NCBI RefSeq assembly: GCF_947501405.1
Contig: NZ_CANMVK010000001.1
Location: 496,001 to 560,000, forward strand
Direction of reading: 5' to 3'
Length of the DNA stretch: 64,000 nt
Origin: an uncultured Hoeflea sp.
Lineage (GTDB): Bacteria; Pseudomonadota; Alphaproteobacteria; Rhizobiales; Rhizobiaceae
Shown here one piece after another: positions 56,289 through 63,411 of the stretch. How positions within the stretch are numbered: position 1 is the first letter of the stretch; the number at the start of each line of letters is the position of its first letter. Below the pieces are notes generated by a model, which saw nothing but the letters and a program-made list of their open reading frames with translations, had not been told where the DNA came from and did not search any database. The position numbers and the translations under genes were made by a program.

Positions 56289-57532
56289 GCGAGAAACTGC
56301 CGCCGCCCGCCAAGAAAAACCCGCAATTGCGACAACGGGTGCCGACGCTGCCGCCGGTTGCGCGTTCGCGTGCCGCGCTGGGTCTGACAGCGGCAGCGGC
56401 GCGCGGCCGGTTTATGTTGCAGCACTGCGCGGAGTGCGGCGCGGTGCAATATCCGCCGCGCGATGCCTGTGCGTCCTGTCTGTGCGTGGCGCTTGAATGG
56501 CGCGACACCGGGCGCAAGGCCAGAATTATCGCCGAAACCCGGATCCATGTGTCACCCGATCCTTATTTTCGTGAACGCCTGCCGTGGCGAACCGGCCTTG
56601 CGCGGCTTGAGGCCGGGCCGACGGTGTTGTGCCATCTGCATGGCGACGTTGGCCGCGGCGACGCGGTGATGATGGATCTCAAGCTCGACAAGGCGGGGCA
56701 GGGCGTGATGATTGCGCTGCCGGAAACAAGGAGTGCCGATATGGAGGATGATCCGCTGTTGAGAGCCCTGACCGCAGATCCCAAGCACCGGCGAATACTC
56801 GTCACCGACCTCAGATCGGCGATTGCCAAGCCGCTGATTGAAGCTCTTCTGGCCGCGGGCGCGTCCCACGTGTTTGCCGGTGAGCCGGAAGCCTGGCGGC
56901 GCGGTTCCGAGCGTGACGCGATTGCGGCATTGGACCAGGTCTCCGTGATGCCGCTCGATGTCACCGATCAGGCCTCGGTTTCGCGGCTCGCCGGCGAGAT
57001 CGGCGGAAAGACCGACATTGTGATCAACACCGCGCGGCACGTGCGGCCCGGCGGTGTGCTTGGTTCCGACACGGTTTTCGCGCGTGAAGAGTTCGAGATC
57101 AATGCGCTAGGCCTGATGCGGCTCGCGCAGGGGTTCGGGCCGGCCATGTGCTCGCGGACCGCGGACGGGACGAATTCCGCCGCAGCCTTCGTCAATATCC
57201 TGTCGGTTCATGCGCTTTCGGCGGATCCGGGATATGGCGCCTTCTCCGCCAGCCAAGCGGCGGCCTATTCGATCAGCCAGACGCTCCGCTCTGAATTCCG
57301 CAGTTCAGGCTTGCGGGTGATGAACGTGTTTACCGGACCCACGGATGACGAATGGCACCAGCCCTTGCCGCCGCCCAAGGTGACTGCTGGCGCGCTGGCC
57401 AAGGCGATTGTCGCCGGGCTGAAATCCGGTGTTGAAGACGTGTTTTGCGGCGATGTGGCCAAGGATCTGGAAGAACGCTGGCGGCGTGATCCAAAGGTGC
57501 TGGAGCGCGAATTGACGGGAGGTGGAGCATGA
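56285..57532 (+). CDS. DUF35 zinc-ribbon/OB protein fused to a degenerate SDR domain
   Basis: Fusion of 415 residues from the ATG at 56285, overlapping the thiolase-like stop. Residues 1-145 are a DUF35 protein: a zinc ribbon with C48, C51, C62 and C65 (HCAECGAVQYPPRDACASC), then an OB-like beta region. Residues about 165-410 resemble an SDR Rossmann fold (ILVTDLRSAIAKPLIEAL). Its glycine motif is degraded, Ser307 is kept, and the usual Tyr-x3-Lys is Phe320-SAS-Gln324. The SDR half is thus probably structural or acyl-binding. DUF35 partners thiolase-fold aldolases, so it most likely complexes with the preceding protein. Confidence 0.8.
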   Translation: MSEKLPPPAKKNPQLRQRVPTLPPVARSRAALGLTAAAARGRFMLQHCAECGAVQYPPRDACASCLCVALEWRDTGRKARIIAETRIHVSPDPYFRERLPWRTGLARLEAGPTVLCHLHGDVGRGDAVMMDLKLDKAGQGVMIALPETRSADMEDDPLLRALTADPKHRRILVTDLRSAIAKPLIEALLAAGASHVFAGEPEAWRRGSERDAIAALDQVSVMPLDVTDQASVSRLAGEIGGKTDIVINTARHVRPGGVLGSDTVFAREEFEINALGLMRLAQGFGPAMCSRTADGTNSAAAFVNILSVHALSADPGYGAFSASQAAAYSISQTLRSEFRSSGLRVMNVFTGPTDDEWHQPLPPPKVTAGALAKAIVAGLKSGVEDVFCGDVAKDLEERWRRDPKVLERELTGGGA

Positions 57533-58311
57533 CCAGCCCACTGAAGACGCTGAGCGCCGCGCTTGCAGGAGGATCGGTTGAGGTGATCGATCTTACCCAC
57601 ACACTCGATCCCGATTTTCCGGTGATCGTGTTGCCTCCGGAATTTGGCCAGTGCGCCCGGTTCCGGATGGAGGAGGTTTCGGCCTATGACGGCCGCGGGC
57701 CGGCCTGGAAATGGCACAACATCTCGATGAACGAGCACACCGGCACGCATTTCGATGCGCCGATCCACTGGATTTCCGGCAAGGATGTCGCTCATGGGGC
57801 GGTCGACGAGATCGATGTTTCGGTGTTCGTCGGCCCGGTCGTGGTGATCGATTGCTCGGCTGGGGCTGCCGAAAACGACGATTTTGAACTCACACCGGAG
57901 ATTATTACGACGTGGGAGCGCGAGCATGGCCCGATCCCCGCTGACAGTTGGGTGCTGATGCGGACCGACTGGTCGAAGCGCAAAGGCGCTGATTATCTCA
58001 ATATGGCCGATGACGGGCCGCATTCCCCGGGCCCGACGCCCGCGGCGATTGCCTTGCTGCTTGAGCGGGGCATTCGCGGCTTTGGTACCGAGACGGTGGG
58101 AACCGACGCAGGGCAGGGGATGCACTACTCGCCGCCCTATCCGGCGCATTTTCTGCTGCACGGGGCCGGCAAATACGGGCTTCAGTGCCTCACCAATCTC
58201 GATCTTCTGCCTGCGACCGGCGCGGTGCTGGTCGCGCCGCCGCTGAAGATCAAGGGCGGAACCGGCAGTCCCTTACGGGTTCTGGCCATGGTCGACCGGA
58301 GTAACGCGTAA
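57529..58311 (+). CDS. Cyclase-family metal hydrolase (kynurenine-formamidase-like)
   Basis: Protein of 260 residues in the cyclase family (PF04199). The metal-binding signature H70-T-G-T-H74-F-D76-A-P-I-H80 in NEHTGTHFDAPIHW is intact, as is the later HSPGPTPAAI region with the catalytic His. Characterised members hydrolyse N-formylkynurenine or related amides and lactones. In this operon it may open a ring lactone or hydrolyse an intermediate. It starts inside the stop of the DUF35-SDR gene (ATGA). Confidence 0.85.
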   Translation: MTSPLKTLSAALAGGSVEVIDLTHTLDPDFPVIVLPPEFGQCARFRMEEVSAYDGRGPAWKWHNISMNEHTGTHFDAPIHWISGKDVAHGAVDEIDVSVFVGPVVVIDCSAGAAENDDFELTPEIITTWEREHGPIPADSWVLMRTDWSKRKGADYLNMADDGPHSPGPTPAAIALLLERGIRGFGTETVGTDAGQGMHYSPPYPAHFLLHGAGKYGLQCLTNLDLLPATGAVLVAPPLKIKGGTGSPLRVLAMVDRSNA

Positions 58312-58322
58312 GGAGCGACAGG

Positions 58323-59048
58323 ATGAGTGAATTCACAGCCGTCATTACCGGGGCGAGCAAAGGGATCGGGGCCGATCTGGCGTCCCGTCTCATCGAACGC
58401 GGCTACACGGTGATCAACATCTCCCGTAACGCCTCGGACATGACCCATGAGCGCTTCGTCAATGTTGAATGCGATCTGCTGGATCCAGAGGCGGTGGCCG
58501 GGGCGGCTGCATCGATCGCGGCGGAGCACCGGGTTACCCATCTCGTCCACAATGCCGGTCTGATCTGGCCCAACCTGGTGGAGGACGCCAAGCCCGAGGA
58601 CATTACCGGCCTGGCGCAACTGCACCTGGGCTCGGCGCTGACTTTGTTGCAGGCATTTTTGCCCGCCATGAAAGAAGCCCGGTTCGGCCGGGTGATGTTC
58701 AATGGATCGCGCGCGGCCCTGGGCGTGCCCACCCGCACCGCCTATTCTGCCAGCAAGGCGGGCATGATCGGCATGGCGCGAACTTGGGCGCTGGAACTGG
58801 CGCCGCACGGGATCACCGTCAATGTGGTGGCGCCGGGACCGGTGCAGACCGACAATTTCTGGGGCATCATTCCCAAGGGCAGCGATCGGGAATCGGAACT
58901 CGCCAGCAAGATCCCGGTGGGCCGGTTGGGCGCTGTTGAGGATGTCAGCAACGCCTTCCTGTTCTTCTGTGATCCGGCCAGCAGTTTCGTGACAGGTCAG
59001 ACGCTCTATGTATGCGGTGGCACCAGCATCGGGATGCTCAGCCTTTGA
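58323..59048 (+). CDS. Short-chain dehydrogenase/reductase (classical SDR)
   Basis: Classical SDR of 241 residues with the TGASKGIG cofactor motif at the N-terminus, NAG in HNAGLIWPN, and the complete Ser-Tyr-Lys triad (NGSRAALGVPTRTAYSASKAGM). It contrasts with the degenerate SDR domain of the DUF35 fusion two genes upstream. By position it is a candidate cis-dihydrodiol dehydrogenase for the Rieske oxygenase product, or a hydroxyacyl-CoA dehydrogenase. It is the last gene of the operon, followed by a terminator. Confidence 0.9.
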   Translation: MSEFTAVITGASKGIGADLASRLIERGYTVINISRNASDMTHERFVNVECDLLDPEAVAGAAASIAAEHRVTHLVHNAGLIWPNLVEDAKPEDITGLAQLHLGSALTLLQAFLPAMKEARFGRVMFNGSRAALGVPTRTAYSASKAGMIGMARTWALELAPHGITVNVVAPGPVQTDNFWGIIPKGSDRESELASKIPVGRLGAVEDVSNAFLFFCDPASSFVTGQTLYVCGGTSIGMLSL

Positions 59049-59069
59049 GCTCATGCCTGCAAACGTGAA

Positions 59070-59101
59070 AAGCCCGCCAGTGAACGCGCCGGCGGGCCTT
59101 T
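59070..59101 (+). terminator. Rho-independent terminator of the catabolic operon
   Basis: GCCCGCC (59072-59078) pairs with GGCGGGC (59091-59097), followed by CTTTGTGT. It lies 23 bases after the SDR stop and before the convergent porin gene. Confidence 0.8.
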
Positions 59102-59129
59102 GTGTGGGATATGAGAACCCGCAGCCTGT

Positions 59130-59903
59130 CTAAAAAGCGACGTAGAGGCCTACCCGACCGAGCAGCGTCTGGTTCTTGAAGTGGTAACTGATGGTTTCGC
59201 CCGGGAAGGTGACATTGTCGACGGCGTTGACCACCGTGTCACCGAGATCGACATGCAGGGCCTCGAGCTTGACACCGACCCGGTCGGTCAGCCGGTGCTC
59301 GACACCGACGCCGATGGCGTAGCCCCATTCGGTACTCTCCGCACTCCAACCCGGTGATGAATAGCCAAGTCCGGGCAGGTCCAGTGTGAAGCGGTTGGTC
59401 ACCTTGCCTACGGCTGCGCCGGCGCTGGCGAAGATCAAGGTCCGGTCGAAGGTGACGCCACCACGAATTCGTGCCGTGGCGATCGTCCCGAAATCCGTCT
59501 GATAGCTGGTGTTGGTGTCCTGACCGGTGAAGGGCGGATTGGGATTGGGGTCAACTCGCGAGAAGAAGCTTACGGCGTTGAGATCGTTGAAGGTCACATC
59601 GGCTTCCAGACCTGTGACGAAGCGGCCGTATTGCCGGTTGTAGCCCGCCGAGACGCCGCCACTGAAACGCGTGGTCATGTTGTCGATCGAGGCAGGGAAC
59701 AGTCCGTTTTGCACATCGAGCGTGAGCAGCGGCCCCCCGTAGGCACCGCGATTGGCCTCACCGTCGCTACTGATGGATCCGACGAAAGCGCCCAAATAGA
59801 AACCCGACCAGTCGGTGGCCGATGGCGCGGAATGATCCGACATATCGGCTGCGAGCGCCGATGTCGAAGTTAAAAGCCCAAAAATCAATAGGTAGCGGAC
59901 CAT
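59130..59903 (-). CDS. Outer-membrane beta-barrel protein (Omp25/31-like)
   Basis: Porin-family protein of 257 residues with a signal peptide (ending TSALAADM) and an eight-strand Omp25/31-type barrel. It starts DWSGFYLGAFVGS and ends with the phenylalanine-terminated strand RVGLYVAF required for BAM recognition. Alternating hydrophobic strands with Gly/Tyr/Asn turns run throughout (for example GGVSAGYNRQYGRFVTGLEADVTF). It is a small structural outer-membrane protein common in Rhizobiales. It is divergent from the sensor kinase gene. Confidence 0.9.
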   Translation of the reverse strand: MVRYLLIFGLLTSTSALAADMSDHSAPSATDWSGFYLGAFVGSISSDGEANRGAYGGPLLTLDVQNGLFPASIDNMTTRFSGGVSAGYNRQYGRFVTGLEADVTFNDLNAVSFFSRVDPNPNPPFTGQDTNTSYQTDFGTIATARIRGGVTFDRTLIFASAGAAVGKVTNRFTLDLPGLGYSSPGWSAESTEWGYAIGVGVEHRLTDRVGVKLEALHVDLGDTVVNAVDNVTFPGETISYHFKNQTLLGRVGLYVAF

Positions 59904-60207
59904 CTATCCAGCCTCCGAATAAGCCACCCGCAGCAGCGGGAAACACACTGCAGGCCAAAAACAACGTGAGGGGATTAAATCGGATTATAGCTAACAGAAG
60001 CTTAATTTGAGGGCCTGAATTTGCGCACTCCGGCCGAAAACGGGGAACTCCAGGCCCTGCGACTTTTGCGGCTTAACGTAATTGAAAAGCAATTGTGCCC
60101 ATTATGGCGGGTCTAGTTTTGTGCCGAAAGCTTGGAAACAAGCCGTTGGCGACGCAAGGCGCTGCGGCTCTGTCGAGCGGCGCTTAGGAACTCAAAGGGG
60201 CCGGGCA
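59904..60207. other. Divergent promoter region between porin and sensor kinase
   Basis: About 300 bases, AT-richer near 59960-60000 and 60065-60115. No gene or clear operator is seen. The start of the kinase is decided by AAAGGGG before the ATG at 60208. Confidence 0.4.
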
Positions 60208-61650
60208 ATGTTGAGGACACTCGCGAAATCCTATCAGGACCTGATCGACTATTTTGTGCCGGCGTCGCTGAAAGATGATCGCGAGGCCACCAATCAGGCG
60301 CGTATGTTCCTGATCAGTCACACATTCGGTCCGGTGCTTGGCAACACGGTGCCGCTGGCGCTGTTTGTGTTCGATCCGACGCCTGGCTGGGACATTCTGG
60401 TGCTGGCCTTGAGCATCACCTCGTTCTGGGTGTTCCCGTTTTTGTTGCGCGCCGGTGCGCGCTACGACAGCCTGGTTATCACCTCGGTGATCAATCTGAA
60501 TTTCTGCATTCTGTGGAGCTGCTATTTCAACGGCGGCGTCACCTCGCCGACCTTGCCCTGGCTCTTGATCATACCGATCCTGTCGCTGTTTTACATCGGT
60601 GGCGCAAAGCGGTTGCAGGTGCACCTGCTGTCGCTGTTCGGGATCTCGTTCGTGCTGTTTCTGGGGCTTTACAACCTGATCGATCCGCCCATAAATGATA
60701 TTCCCGATGTCGCCCTGCAGGCGCTCGGCGTTGTCTCGACCTCCGCGGCGCTTGCCTATGTTGCGACCATGGCAATCTACTATGCGCGCATATTTGACGC
60801 CGGTGTGGAACTCGAAAACGAAGTGCAGCGGCGGCGCAAGGCGATGCATGAGCTGCGCGAGGCGGTGGCGACCGCAGACCGTGCCGGCCTGATGAAAGCC
60901 GAATTCCTGGCGCGCATGAGCCATGAACTGCGTACCCCGCTCAATGCCGTGATCGGCTACAGCCAGATCCTCAAGGAAGATGCCTATGACATCGGCGGCG
61001 CCCAGATGGACGAGGATGTCGACCGCATTCATGATGCGGGCCAGTATTTGCTGCGGTTGATCAACATGATTCTGGATCTCTCCAAGATCGAAGCGGGCCG
61101 GATGCAGTTCGACATGAAGACCCTTACGGTCACTGATCTGATCCAGTCGGCCATCGACGGCGCCCGCGACACCATCGACAGCAACCACAACACGCTTTCG
61201 CTTGAAATCGATCCGAACGTTGCGGAGATCGAGACCGATGGCGCCCGGATGGTTCAGATTATGGATGCGATTCTGCAAAATGCCGCCATCTACACCGAAG
61301 GCGGAGATATCGAAATCCATTGCTCATTGGCGGCGAACGCTGCGGGTCAGGACGAATACACGATCCTCATCCGCGACACGGGTTGTGGTATCGCGCCGGA
61401 GCGGATGACCAACCTGTTTGAAACGCTGGTGGATTCGCGCGATGCCTCGACAAGCAAATATGGCGGCACCGGCATGAACCTCACGGTGACCAAGAGGCTT
61501 TGCGAGGCCATGGGCGGAGGGATTGATGTGGAAAGCACACTCGGAGAGGGCAGCTGCTTTACCATTCGCATGCCGCGCAAGGACACCACTCAGACCGTCA
61601 AGCCGGCCGCGAGCCCGATCGAACTCGCCGATGAAGCCGTCGCTGCATAA
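60208..61650 (+). CDS. Membrane-bound sensor histidine kinase, six-TM sensor type (sensor A)
   Basis: Protein of 480 residues from the ATG at 60208. Residues about 25-200 form around six hydrophobic helices with almost no periplasmic domain. This input module carries the blocks LISHTFGPVLGNTVP and GGVTSPTLPWLLIIPILSLFYIGG. A short coiled coil (AGVELENEVQRRRKAMHELREAV) leads into HisKA, with the phospho-acceptor His239 in MSHELRTPLNAVIGY. The HATPase follows with ILQNAAIY (N-box), DTGCGIAPE (G1) and GGTGMNL (G2). The short sensor region is homologous to that of the gene at 63412. It lies next to an alpha-oxoamine synthase, suggesting perception of a membrane-permeable signal. Confidence 0.88.
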   Translation: MLRTLAKSYQDLIDYFVPASLKDDREATNQARMFLISHTFGPVLGNTVPLALFVFDPTPGWDILVLALSITSFWVFPFLLRAGARYDSLVITSVINLNFCILWSCYFNGGVTSPTLPWLLIIPILSLFYIGGAKRLQVHLLSLFGISFVLFLGLYNLIDPPINDIPDVALQALGVVSTSAALAYVATMAIYYARIFDAGVELENEVQRRRKAMHELREAVATADRAGLMKAEFLARMSHELRTPLNAVIGYSQILKEDAYDIGGAQMDEDVDRIHDAGQYLLRLINMILDLSKIEAGRMQFDMKTLTVTDLIQSAIDGARDTIDSNHNTLSLEIDPNVAEIETDGARMVQIMDAILQNAAIYTEGGDIEIHCSLAANAAGQDEYTILIRDTGCGIAPERMTNLFETLVDSRDASTSKYGGTGMNLTVTKRLCEAMGGGIDVESTLGEGSCFTIRMPRKDTTQTVKPAASPIELADEAVAA

Positions 61651-61999
61651 TTTCGGCGGAGCCTGATCTTACGGCTGTGTCACTATCAACGCTTGATCGA
61701 ACGATGAGGTTCATCGGCTTCCGCCTTTGGGTTGCCAATGAACACAGCGCCTATACTGCTACAATTGCTGCGCTGCAAACTCGAATATCTTAATTGGCGG
61801 ATGTTATGGCTACCTTTGTATTGTTTAATATACGAAATAGGAAAGCGTAAAATCGTTATTAACCAAAACGGTTCGGCCTTCTTTAGTTATAATTTGTGTA
61901 AAATTCTATAGTTGCTTGTTTGAACTGCCCGGATTTACACCGATTTAGCTTTTTCCCTGGAAACTGATGGCATCCAAAAAAGGATGACAGGGGATAAAA
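61651..61999. other. AT-rich 349-base regulatory region ahead of the oxoamine synthase
   Basis: It differs sharply in composition from its surroundings, being AT-rich between about 61740 and 61999. It holds a perfect TATAAT (61888-61893) without a matching -35. Just before the synthase there is a small hairpin, CATCC (61971-61975)/GGATG (61982-61986) around an A-loop, which stops three bases before the AGGGG Shine-Dalgarno sequence at 61989. No ORF is recognised; an sRNA cannot be excluded. Confidence 0.5.
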
Positions 62000-63340
62000 A
62001 TGAAAACTCAATTCAACTATGACGGCGTTCCCGTGGAAGCACTTGAAGGCAGCATGCGTGACTTCCGGGTCCTGTCGGACACCGATCTGGTCAGCCGCTG
62101 CGACGCGTTTTTCAACTGGCAAGAGACCCGCCGGCATTCCGGCACATGGCCGTTTTCGCGGTCAACCGAAACCGGTCCTGCAGCAAGCTGTGGCGTGCGC
62201 GATGACCGTGGAAACCTGGTCAATGGCGTGAATTTCGCCTCGCAGGACTATCTGAGCCTTTCTTCGCACCCGGCCGTCGCAGACGCCGCCCGTGAGGCGA
62301 TTGACGTATTCGGTGTGCATTCGGCCGGATCGCCGGCCTTGGTGGGCAATACCTCGACGTCGGTCGAGCTGGAGCGCCGCATCGCCGAATTTCTCAACAT
62401 GAAGGAAGCGATCCTTTATCCCACCGGTTGGGCCGCGGGCTTCGGCGTTCTCAAGGGGCTGGTCCGCTCGCATGACTACATCGTCATGGACGCGCTGGCC
62501 CATGCCTGCCTCCAGACCGGTGCGCAAGCCGCGACCCGCAATGTCTCGCTGTTCCGCCATCTCGACAATGAGCACTGCCGCGACCGTCTTGTCGCCATTC
62601 GCAAGCGCGATCCCAAGGCCGGGATCATGATCGTCACCGAAGGTCTGTTCTCGATGGACAGCGATACGCCCGATATCGAAGGCCTGCAGGAACTGGCCCG
62701 CGAGTTCGGCGCCACGCTAATGGTCGACGTGGCACATGACCTGGGCTGCCTGGGCGAGGATGGTACCGGCCATATCGGCATCCAGGACATGCTGGGCAAG
62801 GTTGATCTGGTGATGGGCAGTTTCTCCAAGACCTTCGGTTCCAATGGCGGCTTCGTTGCCACCAACAGCCGTGCGGTTAAGGAATATCTGCGGTTTTACA
62901 GCCCGTCCTGCACGTTTTCCAACTCATTGTCGCCGGTTCAGGTGGCCACCATCACCAAAGCGCTGGACATCGTCGAGTCCGATGAGGGCAAGCAACTGCG
63001 CCGGGCCTTGATGAACAACGTGGTCTCGCTTCGCGCCCAGATCCGTGCCCGTGGCATGGATGTCTATGGCGATCCGTCGGCCATTGTCGCGGTGAAAACC
63101 GGTGATGAGGCGCTGGCGCGGATGACCTCGCGGTCACTGCCGGAGCTGGGCTTGATCTCCAACCTGGTCGAGTATCCCGCCGTGGGCAAGGGCCAGGCGC
63201 GGTTCCGCCTGCAGGTGATGGCCGGGCACACCGCCCAGGAAATCACCGCTGCGGCTGACCGCATGGAAGCGGCCATGAAAGCAGGCCAGCAGGCGCTTGA
63301 AACGGTAACCGAACCGTTCGAGCAGCGTCTTGCGGGATAA
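62000..63340 (+). CDS. Alpha-oxoamine synthase, CqsA/LqsA-like (candidate signal synthase)
   Basis: PLP enzyme of 446 residues in the alpha-oxoamine synthase family (relatives: CqsA/LqsA, serine palmitoyltransferase, KBL, ALAS). The family core begins at about residue 65 (VNGVNFASQDYLSLSSHP). The PLP-stacking His is in DALAHACLQTG, the Asp/His pair in MVDVAHDLGCLGEDGTGHI, and the Schiff-base Lys in GSFSKTFGSNGG. An N-terminal extension of about 60 residues is unusual for CqsA. Such enzymes condense an acyl-CoA with an amino acid. Being sandwiched between two sensor kinases argues for an alpha-hydroxyketone-type autoinducer synthase; a sphingoid or other lipid precursor role is the alternative. 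Confidence 0.82.
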   Translation: MKTQFNYDGVPVEALEGSMRDFRVLSDTDLVSRCDAFFNWQETRRHSGTWPFSRSTETGPAASCGVRDDRGNLVNGVNFASQDYLSLSSHPAVADAAREAIDVFGVHSAGSPALVGNTSTSVELERRIAEFLNMKEAILYPTGWAAGFGVLKGLVRSHDYIVMDALAHACLQTGAQAATRNVSLFRHLDNEHCRDRLVAIRKRDPKAGIMIVTEGLFSMDSDTPDIEGLQELAREFGATLMVDVAHDLGCLGEDGTGHIGIQDMLGKVDLVMGSFSKTFGSNGGFVATNSRAVKEYLRFYSPSCTFSNSLSPVQVATITKALDIVESDEGKQLRRALMNNVVSLRAQIRARGMDVYGDPSAIVAVKTGDEALARMTSRSLPELGLISNLVEYPAVGKGQARFRLQVMAGHTAQEITAAADRMEAAMKAGQQALETVTEPFEQRLAG

Positions 63341-63351
63341 TTGACGACATC

Positions 63352-63378
63352 GACGCCGGCGGGCCAACCGCCGGCGTC
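63352..63378 (+). terminator. Strong hairpin between the synthase and sensor B
   Basis: GACGCCGGCGG (63352-63362), loop GCCAA, CCGCCGGCGTC (63368-63378): a perfect 11-bp stem 10 bases after the synthase stop. The following sequence has only a short AT stretch (ATTCATAA), so termination may be partial, letting sensor B be read at a lower level. Confidence 0.6.
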
Positions 63379-63411
63379 ATTCATAACGCGAACCCGGCAC
63401 GGGGACTGCAC

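Noticed and set aside
62000-63340. Calling the oxoamine synthase 5-aminolevulinate synthase (hemA)
   Set aside because: The long N-terminal extension, the VDVAHDLG active-site variant and the sensor-kinase neighbours do not fit ALAS, and no haem genes flank it.
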